From NCBI RefSeq assembly GCF_020171805.1, contig NZ_JAIVAF010000001.1:806001-870000 (forward strand): a stretch of DNA of 64,000 nt, given 5' to 3'. The position numbers and the translations under genes were made by a program. The DNA comes from Guptibacillus algicola (GTDB taxonomy: Bacteria > Bacillota > Bacilli > Bacillales > Guptibacillaceae). The notes under the pieces were generated by a model. That model was not told where the DNA came from. It ran no database searches and saw only the letters and a list, made by a program, of their open reading frames with translations. Shown one piece after another: positions 42,371 to 51,656 of this stretch (the first letter of the stretch is position 1; every line of letters begins with the position of its first letter).

Positions 42371-44776
42371 TTATAATTTAACTCGCTTCAAACGAAGTGA
42401 GTTCGTCACAACAGATACTGAACTAAATGCCATTGCGGCACCTGCTACCCACGGGGCTAAGAGTCCGATCGCAGCGATCGGAATTCCAATCGAGTTGTAG
42501 AATAGTGCCCAGAACAAGTTCTGGCGAATGTTCTTCATTGTCTTCCGGCTTAAGTTGATCGCTTTAGGGATATGTTCTAAATCCCCACCGACAAGCGTAA
42601 CGTCTGCTGTTTCGATCGCGACGTCCGTACCGGTCCCGATCGCCATCCCGATATCAGCCGTTGCAAGTGCTGGAGCATCATTTATTCCATCACCAACCAT
42701 CGCAACGCGCTTTCCTTCTTTCTGAAGACCAGAAACCTTATTCGCTTTATCTTCTGGAAGAACTTCAGCATATATACCAGTGATGTTCACTTGTTTCCCA
42801 ATCGCTTCTGCAGTCCTCTTGTTATCACCAGTAATCATATATACATCGATTCCAAGTTCACGTAATTCTTGAATCGCTCTCTTTGATGTTTCTTTTACTG
42901 TATCAGCTACGGCGATGATCCCTCTAACTTTTTGCTCAATGGCGATGAACATCGCTGTTTTTCCTTCTTTTTCGAAGCGAGCCATCTGCTCTTCATACTC
43001 TTTATATGGTATCTCCTCACGAGCCATCAACTTCCTTGTACCAGCAAGAACTTTCTTACCATCGACAGTAGATAAGATACCGTGACCAGGTATGGCCTCA
43101 AAGCTGTCAGCTTCATTCACCTTCATTTGCCTTTGTTCACCGTATTGGACGATTGATCGCGCAAGCGGATGTTCTGATGCTTTTTCTGCTGCAATGAGGT
43201 ATGGTAAGACGTCTTGGTCTTCTCCATCCACAACGATGAAGTCAGTCACCTCAGGTTTCCCTTTCGTAATCGTTCCCGTTTTATCTAATAAGATGGCATC
43301 AATTTTGTGAGTACCTTCTAAAAACTCGCCACCTTTGAAAAGAACGCCCATTTCAGCACCTTTCCCCGTACCTACCATGATGGAAGTAGGCGTAGCGAGT
43401 CCGAGTGCACACGGACAAGCGATAACGAGAACAGCGATTGCAACCTCAAGTGCCTGAGGTAAATCGAAAGGATTCACCCAAAGGTACCATACCAGAAACG
43501 TTACGACTGAGATTCCTACTACGATCGGAACAAAGATACCTGATATAACATCTGCCATTCTCTGAATTGGTGCTTTAGAGCCTTGGGCTTCTTCAACGAT
43601 TTTAATGATTCCTGCAAGCGCAGTATCACTGCCTACCTTCTCAGCAGTCATCGTCAACGTTCCGTTCTCATTGATAGTAGATCCAATGACAGTATCTCCT
43701 TCAGTCTTGTCAACAGGTATGGATTCACCTGTGATCATGGATTCATCTACCGAGGACTTCCCTTTTTGTATCAAACCATCTACAGGAATCTTATCTCCTG
43801 GGCGAACAAGAATCGTATCGCCTACCTGGACTTGATCGACCGGGATTTTCACTTCTTCACCATCTCTTATCACACTAGCTTCTTTCGCTTGAAGATCTAA
43901 TAATTTCGTAATGGCTTGCGTCGTTCTCCCTTTTGCGAGATCTTCAAATAACTTTCCAACAAGGATGAGTGTAATTAAGATCGCACTCGTTTCAAAATAC
44001 AGTTCCGGATTATAACCTGACGTCGCAAAGAATCGAATACCTTCCACTACACTATAAAAGTAAGCTGCAGACGTTCCTAGTGCAACAAGCACATCCATAT
44101 TGGCACTTTTATTAATAAGTGCTCTGTAAGCCCCAACATAGAAGGGAGCACCAATATAAAATTGTACTGGTGTAGCTAATAGGAATTGAAACAGCGGATT
44201 CATAAATAATTCAGGTAATGGAAGTGCAATATCCATCGGAAGATGAGCGATCATCGTATAAAGAAGCGGTAAAGAAAGCAAGATCGATAAACCTAGCTTC
44301 ATCTTCTTCTGTTTGATTTCTTCCTCTTTGTGAGAACGCTTCTCTTCACGGTCTTCCTTAACGACAGCTTCATACCCTAATTTCTTTACTTTTTGGATAA
44401 CGTCGTCAACCGTCACGACCCCAGGCTGATATTCCACGATACCAGATTCAGTCGTTAAATTAATTGAAGCTGAATCGACACCTTTCGTGCGGTTCAATCC
44501 TTTTTCAATCCTTGTAGAGCAAGCAGCACATGTCATCCCATGGATGTCTAGCTCAACCCGCTCTTTTTGAACACCATACCCTAACTTCTCTATTTTGTTT
44601 ACGATGTCACCCGCTTCTACCTTCTCCTCATCGTAGGTGACACTCGCTTTTTCCATTGTCAGATTGACGTTTGCTTCCACACCGTCCATCTTGTTTAGGA
44701 CTTTTTCGATTCTTTGTGAGCAAGATGCACATGTCATTCCCGTGATATCGAACGTAGCTTGTTTATTCGTCTCCAT
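42371..44776 (-). CDS. copA: Copper-exporting P1B-type ATPase
   Basis: The 801-residue membrane ATPase exports Cu(I). It has two N-terminal HMA domains with MTCASC (Cys16/19) and MTCAAC (Cys83/86), eight predicted membrane helices, the transport motif Cys454-Pro-Cys456 ([13 protein letters not shown]), phosphorylated Asp498 in DKTGTITKG, and [10 protein letters not shown] in the hinge region. This order is that of CopA in B. subtilis. AAGGTGATG precedes the ATG. It is the middle gene of the operon, 12 bases after csoR. Confidence 0.93.
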   Translation of the reverse strand: METNKQATFDITGMTCASCSQRIEKVLNKMDGVEANVNLTMEKASVTYDEEKVEAGDIVNKIEKLGYGVQKERVELDIHGMTCAACSTRIEKGLNRTKGVDSASINLTTESGIVEYQPGVVTVDDVIQKVKKLGYEAVVKEDREEKRSHKEEEIKQKKMKLGLSILLSLPLLYTMIAHLPMDIALPLPELFMNPLFQFLLATPVQFYIGAPFYVGAYRALINKSANMDVLVALGTSAAYFYSVVEGIRFFATSGYNPELYFETSAILITLILVGKLFEDLAKGRTTQAITKLLDLQAKEASVIRDGEEVKIPVDQVQVGDTILVRPGDKIPVDGLIQKGKSSVDESMITGESIPVDKTEGDTVIGSTINENGTLTMTAEKVGSDTALAGIIKIVEEAQGSKAPIQRMADVISGIFVPIVVGISVVTFLVWYLWVNPFDLPQALEVAIAVLVIACPCALGLATPTSIMVGTGKGAEMGVLFKGGEFLEGTHKIDAILLDKTGTITKGKPEVTDFIVVDGEDQDVLPYLIAAEKASEHPLARSIVQYGEQRQMKVNEADSFEAIPGHGILSTVDGKKVLAGTRKLMAREEIPYKEYEEQMARFEKEGKTAMFIAIEQKVRGIIAVADTVKETSKRAIQELRELGIDVYMITGDNKRTAEAIGKQVNITGIYAEVLPEDKANKVSGLQKEGKRVAMVGDGINDAPALATADIGMAIGTGTDVAIETADVTLVGGDLEHIPKAINLSRKTMKNIRQNLFWALFYNSIGIPIAAIGLLAPWVAGAAMAFSSVSVVTNSLRLKRVKL

Positions 44777-44788
44777 TTCATCACCTTC

Positions 44789-45109
44789 TTACTTCGTGAA
44801 TTGTTTGATCACCTTCATCAATTCATCTATATGATGATCGCCGTTACCTTCTTGAATCGAGCTCGCTACACATGTTTTCGTATGTCGTTCAAGCAATGAA
44901 AATCCAACCTTATCTAAAGCTGCTTGAATCGCAGAAATCTGGATAAGAATATCAACGCAGTAGCGATCTTCTCCGACCATCTTCTGTATCCCTCTGATCT
45001 GACCTTCTATTCGTTTCAACCGATTTTGCAAAAGTTGCTTTTCCTCTTCAGTCCTAGCTTCAGTCGGCTTTTTATCTGGCTGTAGTGAAAGTTCAAGCTC
45101 ATTACTCAT
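44789..45109 (-). CDS. csoR: Copper-sensing repressor CsoR
   Basis: The 106-residue helical DNA-binding protein binds Cu(I) and then leaves its operator. The copper ligands are Cys51, His76 and Cys80, with the same spacing as in B. subtilis CsoR (45, 70, 74). RLKRIEGQIRGIQKMV and CVDILIQISAIQAAL are typical. The ATG at 45109 follows AAGGGAG; the open frame extends 10 codons upstream without a ribosome site. It heads the csoR-copA-copZ operon behind an operator that covers its promoter. Confidence 0.9.
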   Translation of the reverse strand: MSNELELSLQPDKKPTEARTEEEKQLLQNRLKRIEGQIRGIQKMVGEDRYCVDILIQISAIQAALDKVGFSLLERHTKTCVASSIQEGNGDHHIDELMKVIKQFTK

Positions 45110-45139
45110 CAAGACCCGCTCCCTTTTGCTTTTACCCAC

Positions 45140-45168
45140 AATATACCCCCATAAGGTATATGAGTCAA
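45140..45168 (-). promoter_or_regulatory. Sigma-A promoter overlapped by the CsoR operator
   Basis: On the minus strand TTGACT (45168-45163) and TATATT (45145-45140) are 17 bases apart. The palindromic ATATACCCCC/GGTATAT region between them (45141-45161) matches the CsoR operator pattern. Repressor binding would cover the whole promoter. Confidence 0.75.
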
Positions 45169-45224
45169 ATCGTTTGATTTAGTGATTGTTCATACTCATC
45201 TCCTCTAAAGTTAAATTTTTGTAT

Positions 45225-45260
45225 ATAAAAAACGCGACTCCTCATACTGAGGAATCGCGC
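45225..45260 (-). terminator. Terminator of the AraC-family gene
   Basis: CGCGA-TCCTCA and TGAGGA-TCGCG pair on the minus strand around a 3-base loop, with a mismatch, followed by T6. Confidence 0.7.
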
Positions 45261-45276
45261 AAGTATCACCGTTATT

Positions 45277-46134
45277 CTATTTAACCGGAATCCAAATTTC
45301 AGATCGGTAGTCTTCGCTGTTTGGGTTTCCTGCTGAATATACTTCGAGTTCAGGCCCACCTGCATTTTCATATCCATTCGATGGAAACCATTCGGAATAG
45401 ATCTTCTTCCATGCCGCTTGCATTGCGTGAGGCATCGCTCCTTGGACGCTAAATATCGCCCAACGACTACGAGGAATCTCAAGCTTGCTCATGTTTTCGG
45501 GTGGCTCTCCATTATGAGCAGCCGCAATCCAATACTCCATACGCTCGGATTGCTCATTATCACTGAGGCAAATTCCTAACATTCCTTTCACAGGTCCGTT
45601 ATTTTTCTTTAATAGCGTTTGGTCGGTACCATTAGTATTCACTTCTTCCCACATCTTTGGTATAAGGCTATGGTTCTCTCCGTTCGCGCAAGACATTCCC
45701 TTCTTGATTCCAACAACTTGAAACGCTTCTCTCTCAACAATTTCGTATTGCATCGGTTCCGCTCCTTTCAAACTCACCTGGATAATCAGGCGGTTATAAG
45801 CTGTCATCTTTCCAGATTTTTTTCGTACTTCTCTCGGGGATAAGCCATGCTGCTTACGAAATGCTTTCGAGAAAGACTCGGGAGTGTCGTAGCCATATTT
45901 ATAGGCGAGATCGATAATTTTATCATCACTTTTTCTTAATTCTTGAGCGACCAACGTTAACCTTCTCCGACGCATGTACTCTGCCACTGTCGTTCCTGTT
46001 AAAATAGTGAAGATCCGTTGAAAATGAAACGGAGACAAATGTGCAGCTCTCGCTATCTCCTTTATCGTTATCGTTTCCAACAAATGATCTTCCATAAAAT
46101 CGATCGCCTTTTGCATCGACTCGATCAACGTCAT
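45277..46134 (-). CDS. AraC-family regulator with GyrI-like effector domain
   Basis: The 285-residue protein has an N-terminal AraC/XylS double HTH (ITIKEIARAAHLSPFHFQRIF, then YGYDTPESFSKAFRKQHGLSP) followed by a GyrI-like effector-binding domain (about 120-285: VVGIKKGM, PENMSKLEIPRSRWAIF, ELEVYSAGN). This layout is found in Bacillus multidrug- and stress-responding activators. The ligand is unknown. I use the ATG at 46134; a GTG at 46143 and a TTG two codons later are alternatives. It is between the copper and cadmium operons, on the same strand, with a terminator on each side. Confidence 0.75.
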   Translation of the reverse strand: MTLIESMQKAIDFMEDHLLETITIKEIARAAHLSPFHFQRIFTILTGTTVAEYMRRRRLTLVAQELRKSDDKIIDLAYKYGYDTPESFSKAFRKQHGLSPREVRKKSGKMTAYNRLIIQVSLKGAEPMQYEIVEREAFQVVGIKKGMSCANGENHSLIPKMWEEVNTNGTDQTLLKKNNGPVKGMLGICLSDNEQSERMEYWIAAAHNGEPPENMSKLEIPRSRWAIFSVQGAMPHAMQAAWKKIYSEWFPSNGYENAGGPELEVYSAGNPNSEDYRSEIWIPVK

Positions 46135-46176
46135 CTCCTTCACTCCCTTACTCTCACTTTACCAACACAATACCAT

Positions 46177-46214
46177 AAAAACCTGTCATTCCATGCTCAG
46201 GAATGACAGGTTTA
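46177..46214 (-). terminator. Terminator of cadA
   Basis: AAACCTGTCATTCC (46179-46192) and GGAATGACAGGTTT (46200-46213) form a perfect 14-bp stem with a 7-base loop. Confidence 0.8.
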
Positions 46215-46227
46215 CTAGAAGAGCAAT

Positions 46228-48741
46228 TTATTCTTTTCTTAACAACCTCATACTGTTGAGAATGACGAGTAATGCCGCACCTGTATCACTTAGAACTGCC
46301 ATCCAAAGAGTGAGGAAGCCAGGAAAAATCAGCAGGAGCGCTGCCACTTTCGTCACTAATGAAAACCAAACATTCTGCTTAATAATCTTCAAAGCCCTAC
46401 GGCTTAATCGAATCGTATAAGGTAGCTTCTCTAGATTATCTGCCATCAGAACGATGTCTGCCGTTTCCATAGCCGTATCTGTTCCGGCACCCCCCATAGC
46501 GATACCTAGGTCAGCTGTCGCTAGAGCAGGGGCATCGTTTATCCCATCTCCAACCATCGCGACACTCTTACCTTCATGCTGTAATGCTTTTATTGAGGAC
46601 ACTTTTCCTTCAGGAAGCAATTCAGCAAAGTAGCGATCGACACCTGTTTCATCAGCGATCTTCTTCGCTGTTCCTGCATTGTCACCTGTTAACATCACCA
46701 TTTCTTCTAAGCCTACTTGCTTCAACTTCTGTATCGATTGAACCGTAATGTCCCGGATGGTGTCTGCTACAGCAATGATACCTAGAACTTCCGTTTGATT
46801 TCCTACTACCACGAGAGTGTGTCCGTCACTTTGTAACGAAGCGATTCGCGTCTCAAATTCATCGAATGGGACTGCCATTTCAGAAAACAATTTCGGATTT
46901 CCTGCGAAATAGTCGATGCCATTAATCGTCGCTTGAGCACCTTTCCCTGGTATTGCTTTAAATGATTCTCCAGCTTTAACAAAAATGTCACGTTCTTTTG
47001 CGTACGTCGTAATAGCTTGAGCGATTGGATGCGTTGAATGCTCCTCAATCGTTCTTGCGATACTGATGAGCTCTTCCGTATTTTGTTTAACGGTAATGAC
47101 TTCTGTAACTTTGGGTTTTCCTTCTGTTAGGGTCCCCGTCTTATCAAAAGCAATCGCTTTAATGACGCCAGCTTTTTCTAAGAACGTGCCCCCTTTGATC
47201 AATACGCCGTTATTAGCTGCATTTCCAATTGCAGATACGATCGCAACAGGAGTTGAAATGACCAATGCACATGGACAAGCTACTACTAATAATGCAAGCC
47301 CTTTATACAGCCATCCACCCCATGTTCCGAAACCTAATACTGGCGGAACGACCATGATAAGAAGGGCTAGAGCAAACACGATCGGCGTATAGACTCTTGC
47401 AAATCGATCGACGAATGCTTGAGTAGGGGCCTTCTTCTCTTGCGCCTCTTCTACAAGGTGAACGATCTTGGCAATCGTTGTATCTTCAACCAATTTCGTT
47501 ACAGTTACTTCTAATGAACCACTCTCATTAACCGTTCCTGCGTACACCGCATCTCCCTTGGCTTTATCGACAGGTAACGATTCTCCTGTGATGGGTGCCT
47601 GATTAATACTAGATGAACCTGATATGATTTCGCCATCAAGCGGGATCTTGTCACCAGGCTTAACGATGATCACATCGTTCACCCTCACGTCTTCAACTCG
47701 TTTTCGAATCAGTTGATCTCCACTTTTCACTGATGCTTCTGAAGGCGAAAGGTTAATTAAACTTCGGATCGATTCTCTTGTACGTTCGATGGACCTGTTC
47801 TGCAACTTATTTCCTAAAGCAAAGAGAAAGACCACAGTCGCACCCTCAAACCACTCGCCAATAAGGGCGGCACCAATCGCTGCTGAAGCCATCAGCACGT
47901 TCATGTCGAGAGAGCCACTCTTTATAGCATAGTAAGCACTTTTTGCTGGCTTAAATCCTCCTACAACGATGGCTGCAGCATAAAGAGCGATAATGAGATC
48001 ATTGTTTAAGGGCGTAAATGACCCGATGAAACCAAGAACTAGAAAGATTCCAGCTAGTGTCGTAACCGGTATTTTTCTTTTCGTTTTCTCATTCTTTTGT
48101 TCGTTAGTAGATTCTAAGGAAGCGTCAAAACCAACTCTTTGCACTTCTTTTATTATTTCTTTTTCATTCGTTGAGTGATCAACATGCATGTTTCCTGTAG
48201 AAAAATTCACGTTGACCTCATGTACATTAGGGTTTTGGGAAAGATGTTTTTCAATCGTCATGGCGCATGACCCACAGTCCATCCCTTCAACTTTGTACGT
48301 TTGCATGTTTTTTGGTTTTTGCATTGGCTCCGCTTCGAAACCTAACTTCCTAACGTAATTAGGGATATTCTCATACACATCTGCGCTCTCTGCACCTACG
48401 GCCATCTTCCCAGTTCCATACATGACCTGCACCGAACGAATCCCTTTCGTCTTCTGTAACCCTTTTTCAATTGTAGCTGCACAAGAAGGGCAATCCATGC
48501 CACTAATTTTATACTGAACGGTGTCTTGTTCATCTGGAGTACTACCGCTTCTTTCATCTTCTATAGAACTACAACAGGTAGAAGTCTTGTCAGTTTCAGC
48601 CGTTTCGTTTGAACAACACGTAGAAACAGTTGGTTCTACTTTCTCTGGTCTACAGCAATTGACATCTTCTGCCTCGTTATGATCATGACCTTTCTCACCT
48701 GAACAGCAGCCAGATTGTGAGTTTTTTTCTACCTCACTCAT
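46228..48741 (-). CDS. cadA: Cadmium/zinc/lead-exporting P1B-type ATPase with Cys-rich N-terminus
   Basis: The 837-residue ATPase has a short N-terminal region with four Cys-Cys pairs (12-13, 29-30, 42-43, 56-57) in a His/Glu/Asp-rich context, then two HMA domains with MDCPSC (84/87) and MDCGSC (156/159). Next come membrane helices, the soft-metal motif VVACPCALVIST, DKTGTLTEGKP and [10 protein letters not shown]. The first segment is not part of the usual CadA and may bind extra Zn/Cd. The ATG at 48741 has AAAGGAGGTAGG upstream. It follows cadC by 33 bases and is regulated by it. Confidence 0.9.
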   Translation of the reverse strand: MSEVEKNSQSGCCSGEKGHDHNEAEDVNCCRPEKVEPTVSTCCSNETAETDKTSTCCSSIEDERSGSTPDEQDTVQYKISGMDCPSCAATIEKGLQKTKGIRSVQVMYGTGKMAVGAESADVYENIPNYVRKLGFEAEPMQKPKNMQTYKVEGMDCGSCAMTIEKHLSQNPNVHEVNVNFSTGNMHVDHSTNEKEIIKEVQRVGFDASLESTNEQKNEKTKRKIPVTTLAGIFLVLGFIGSFTPLNNDLIIALYAAAIVVGGFKPAKSAYYAIKSGSLDMNVLMASAAIGAALIGEWFEGATVVFLFALGNKLQNRSIERTRESIRSLINLSPSEASVKSGDQLIRKRVEDVRVNDVIIVKPGDKIPLDGEIISGSSSINQAPITGESLPVDKAKGDAVYAGTVNESGSLEVTVTKLVEDTTIAKIVHLVEEAQEKKAPTQAFVDRFARVYTPIVFALALLIMVVPPVLGFGTWGGWLYKGLALLVVACPCALVISTPVAIVSAIGNAANNGVLIKGGTFLEKAGVIKAIAFDKTGTLTEGKPKVTEVITVKQNTEELISIARTIEEHSTHPIAQAITTYAKERDIFVKAGESFKAIPGKGAQATINGIDYFAGNPKLFSEMAVPFDEFETRIASLQSDGHTLVVVGNQTEVLGIIAVADTIRDITVQSIQKLKQVGLEEMVMLTGDNAGTAKKIADETGVDRYFAELLPEGKVSSIKALQHEGKSVAMVGDGINDAPALATADLGIAMGGAGTDTAMETADIVLMADNLEKLPYTIRLSRRALKIIKQNVWFSLVTKVAALLLIFPGFLTLWMAVLSDTGAALLVILNSMRLLRKE

Positions 48742-48774
48742 ACTCCTACCTCCTTTCGTAAACTCCGCCAATCC

Positions 48775-49146
48775 TCATGAATGTTTTGCATGCACCAAAG
48801 CAATTGAAACCAATTGATGAACATGATCGTCGGCTAAAGAATAGAAAACAAGTTTTCCTTCTTTACGATATTTGGCGAGTTTCATATTTCTAAGTAATCT
48901 TAAGTGGTGTGATGCTGTGGCAGTCGTGGAACCAATAATATTTGCAACATCACATACACAAAGTTCTTTTTCTAACGTGAGCGCATAAGCGATCTTCATT
49001 CTTGTAGCATCTGATAACGCTTTGAAAATCAACTCAACGCCTTCCACCTTCTCGATTTCTGGCTGGACTCTTTGAACAAGCTCTTCATCGAAACAAAATG
49101 TATCGCATGTATCTTTATTAGTTGGTTTTATTATCTTTTCACTCAT
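48775..49146 (-). CDS. cadC: CadC/ArsR-family metal-responsive repressor
   Basis: The 123-residue ArsR/SmtB repressor has the CadC metal site: N-terminal Cys14 and Cys18 plus Cys63-x-Cys65 in ELCVCDVA, the same order as S. aureus CadC (7, 11, 58, 60). The HTH is VANIIGSTTATASHHLRLL. On binding Cd/Pb/Zn it leaves the operator and lets cadA be made. I use the ATG at 49146; the ATG one codon upstream is equally possible. It heads the two-gene cadC-cadA operon, with its promoter at 49190-49218. Confidence 0.88.
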   Translation of the reverse strand: MSEKIIKPTNKDTCDTFCFDEELVQRVQPEIEKVEGVELIFKALSDATRMKIAYALTLEKELCVCDVANIIGSTTATASHHLRLLRNMKLAKYRKEGKLVFYSLADDHVHQLVSIALVHAKHS

Positions 49147-49161
49147 CATGTTCACCTTCAT

Positions 49162-49177
49162 TCAAATGATTGTTTGA
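49162..49177. promoter_or_regulatory. CadC operator
   Basis: TCAAATGATTGTTTGA (plus strand) is an imperfect inverted repeat of the cad-box type, just before the cadC start and downstream of its -10. A related TTTGAATAATTG-like sequence lies at 49221-49236. Confidence 0.6.
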
Positions 49178-49189
49178 GTATTTGTTTAT

Positions 49190-49218
49190 AGTGTAGTATC
49201 TCCTCTAGATGAAGTCAA
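49190..49218 (-). promoter_or_regulatory. Sigma-A promoter of cadC-cadA
   Basis: On the minus strand TTGACT (49218-49213) and TACACT (49195-49190) are 17 bases apart. Confidence 0.55.
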
Positions 49219-49300
49219 AACAATTATTCAAACGAACGTTAGAATATGGCGTAACCTTTACCTTATGCTTACTAATTGGTTCATCATAGTTATAACATTA

Positions 49301-49332
49301 GAAAAACGCTCAAGTTCTGAGCGTTTTTTCTA
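49301..49332. terminator. Intrinsic terminator
   Basis: AAAACGCTCA and TGAGCGTTTT form a perfect 10-bp stem with a 5-base loop (49303-49327). It lies downstream of the beta-helix gene and could work in both directions. Confidence 0.75.
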
Positions 49333-49343
49333 TTATTCTGGTT

Positions 49344-51416
49344 TTAATCAAAGATGTCCGATGGATCACTTTTGCCCCAGTCATTTTGTATGAAGCTGTT
49401 ATTTCTATTCTCTACTTTCACATCAAAAGGATTATTTCTAAACACCTTATTTCTGAGTAGAAGATTGTGAATAGCTTTGTTTTCAAGAACAATGCCATCC
49501 ATTTTATTACCTGTAATGGTGTTTTCCTCTAAATTATGAAAACCTGTCTCTACTAATACACCGCTGTGTAAGTTGAATTGAATCATATTTCTAGCAACCT
49601 GATCGCCTTCATTATTTAGTCTTACACCACTTAACGTATTGGCTAGGATTTTGTTCTCGATGATCGCCCCTGAACCAAGACCCGCTATTTCATGAACACC
49701 ATTATTGTTATTTTCATTAATCTCATTATTGTATATAAAGTTGAAACCAGCGTTGTCGGCAATTCCATTCATGCCGTTGGAAAGAAAACGATTTCGAGTA
49801 ACGGTACTACCTACCGTGGTATTTCCTTCATAGTTAACGGCATTTCCACCATTAGAATGAACCGTATTGTCGACGATCCATGTGTTCATCGCTTTGATTC
49901 GAATACCGTCTTCGAGCGCATGTGAGATGTCGTTTTGCCATATGAGAGTAGAGAACGCGAGAGAAAGTTCGATTCCATTTCCTTTTGAAATGTTCTTAAT
50001 GTCATTGTCCACGAGTGAAACGCCTATGCCTTTCACTAAAATCCCAGTATCGATATAGTTCTTAATCTTGAAGCCTTGAATGAGTAATATACTAGATGAT
50101 AGATCAAAGGCAACGTTCAATTTGTCCTTCCCATCTAGCGTCACATGGTTCCCATTCGCAATGATACGGATACCTGACTTTGAGAGTGGCACCGCCACTT
50201 CTTCATGGTACACACCATTTTCTATGAGAATCGAAGTGCCAGGGAAAGCGGCATTCACTGCTTCAGATATTGTTTCATAGTCATTCGGGACAGTGATGAC
50301 CATGCTTTTCAACTGATGTGACCCTTCGGCTGAGTGATGAGGAGGCGAGTTACTTAGATGGTTTTGGAGAATCGTATTCTTAGAATTTTTAACCTCGAGG
50401 TCATTCTTTCTATTTCGTTTAAAAAAGTTTCTAAAAACAAGATTTCTCGTAGCTTTCTCTTCTAAAACGAGACCATTTGCATTCTCAATAAATCGGTTTA
50501 ATTCAATACCATTTAACTTTCCTTCTACGTGAACACCAGAGCGTTCATTTCCTACGAAATCATTGTCTAACGCTACATTACCAGGCGTATTCATTGCTAA
50601 CCCATTGACTCTATTGTTTTCGACCTTATTTCCTAATGTAATTGAGCCACCAAGACTAGAAGGGAGATCAATACCCTGTTTCCCATTTTCACTAATCTCA
50701 TTATCGAATATAAGATTAAACCCTTCATCTTCTAGTATTCCGCTGGCTCTATTATGCTGGATGACGTTTCCGACGATATGGTTTCCGATCGTTTGAATGC
50801 GAATACCATTTTTTCCGTTCTGACGAATGGCATTATCAACGACCCATACGTTTTTCGATTGAAGGTTAATGCCATCCTGATGTGCACTGGATATTATATT
50901 CTTCCAGATCAAATTAGAGAAAGTTCCTTTATCCAACTGGATGCCGTGTCCTTCCTTAATACTGTGAATCGTATTCTCGATCAGTTTAACTCCGTATACA
51001 CCTGTAACTTCTATTGCTGATTTGACGTAATCTTCAATAACGAACCCATTTACTTCAACATCATTTGCCATCAATGTAAATGCTTGTTTCAGTTTTCCTT
51101 TTCCATTTAAGATTACCTTGTCACCATTCGCGATAAAACGGACGGAAGGTTTATCTGAAGGGACCGTAATACTTTCATGATACGTTCCATTTGAGATGAG
51201 TATAGTATCACCAGGATTCGCCTTTTTTAGAGCCTTCGTAATCGTTTTAAAATCTTGTGGTACATGGAGCGTTTTTTGAATTGTTTTTGCAGACGATGTT
51301 CTAGACTGCCCTTTTTCCATCAATGAAACAAGGTCTGCATGATAGTCTTTCACACTTTTATTCCACTGTTCAAATAGTTTTTGTAAGCCTAAAGGTAGAT
51401 TTTCACTTCTTGACAT
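49344..51416 (-). CDS. Duplicated right-handed parallel beta-helix protein
   Basis: The 690-residue protein is built from two similar halves (about 50-345 and 365-680). Each opens with a sequence like VPxDFxTIxxAxxxAxPGxxI and then has PbH1/NosD-type repeats such as GIxLQSKNVWVVDNAIRxNGKNGIRI and NNxGVxEIAGLGSGAIIENKI. Pectin-lyase-like helices of this kind bind or cleave polysaccharides, or serve as surface scaffolds. No signal peptide is visible, so export by the mother cell or a spore-surface role is possible but unproven. The ATG at 51416 has AAGGTG 10 bases upstream. The gene stands alone. Confidence 0.7.
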   Translation of the reverse strand: MSRSENLPLGLQKLFEQWNKSVKDYHADLVSLMEKGQSRTSSAKTIQKTLHVPQDFKTITKALKKANPGDTILISNGTYHESITVPSDKPSVRFIANGDKVILNGKGKLKQAFTLMANDVEVNGFVIEDYVKSAIEVTGVYGVKLIENTIHSIKEGHGIQLDKGTFSNLIWKNIISSAHQDGINLQSKNVWVVDNAIRQNGKNGIRIQTIGNHIVGNVIQHNRASGILEDEGFNLIFDNEISENGKQGIDLPSSLGGSITLGNKVENNRVNGLAMNTPGNVALDNDFVGNERSGVHVEGKLNGIELNRFIENANGLVLEEKATRNLVFRNFFKRNRKNDLEVKNSKNTILQNHLSNSPPHHSAEGSHQLKSMVITVPNDYETISEAVNAAFPGTSILIENGVYHEEVAVPLSKSGIRIIANGNHVTLDGKDKLNVAFDLSSSILLIQGFKIKNYIDTGILVKGIGVSLVDNDIKNISKGNGIELSLAFSTLIWQNDISHALEDGIRIKAMNTWIVDNTVHSNGGNAVNYEGNTTVGSTVTRNRFLSNGMNGIADNAGFNFIYNNEINENNNNGVHEIAGLGSGAIIENKILANTLSGVRLNNEGDQVARNMIQFNLHSGVLVETGFHNLEENTITGNKMDGIVLENKAIHNLLLRNKVFRNNPFDVKVENRNNSFIQNDWGKSDPSDIFD

Positions 51417-51596
51417 TCGTGTTCCACACCTTCTTTCAAGTCTCGAATACAACATGCTTCTATTAAGTAACTCGATCTACGTGATAGAGGCAAATAGCAC
51501 TTATAGCATGTGTATTACCGCTTGGACTTGAATGCTTGTGTGCATGTCTAGAAATAGGAAAATAAATGCAGAATATAATAGGAGTTTACAAAAATA

Positions 51597-51633
51597 AAAA
51601 GGCAAGAGTTCTACGTGAACTCTTGCCTTTTAT
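51597..51633. terminator. Intrinsic terminator
   Basis: GGCAAGAGTTC and GAACTCTTGCC form a perfect 11-bp stem with a 5-base loop (51601-51627), flanked by A- and T-rich tracts. It terminates the helicase gene and may work in both directions. Confidence 0.8.
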
Positions 51634-51656
51634 TTGTTCGTTTTTTATTTTCACTT

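Noticed and set aside
46806-47392. Frames on both strands inside cadA
   Set aside because: Overlap the conserved ATPase core; composition is that of shadow frames.
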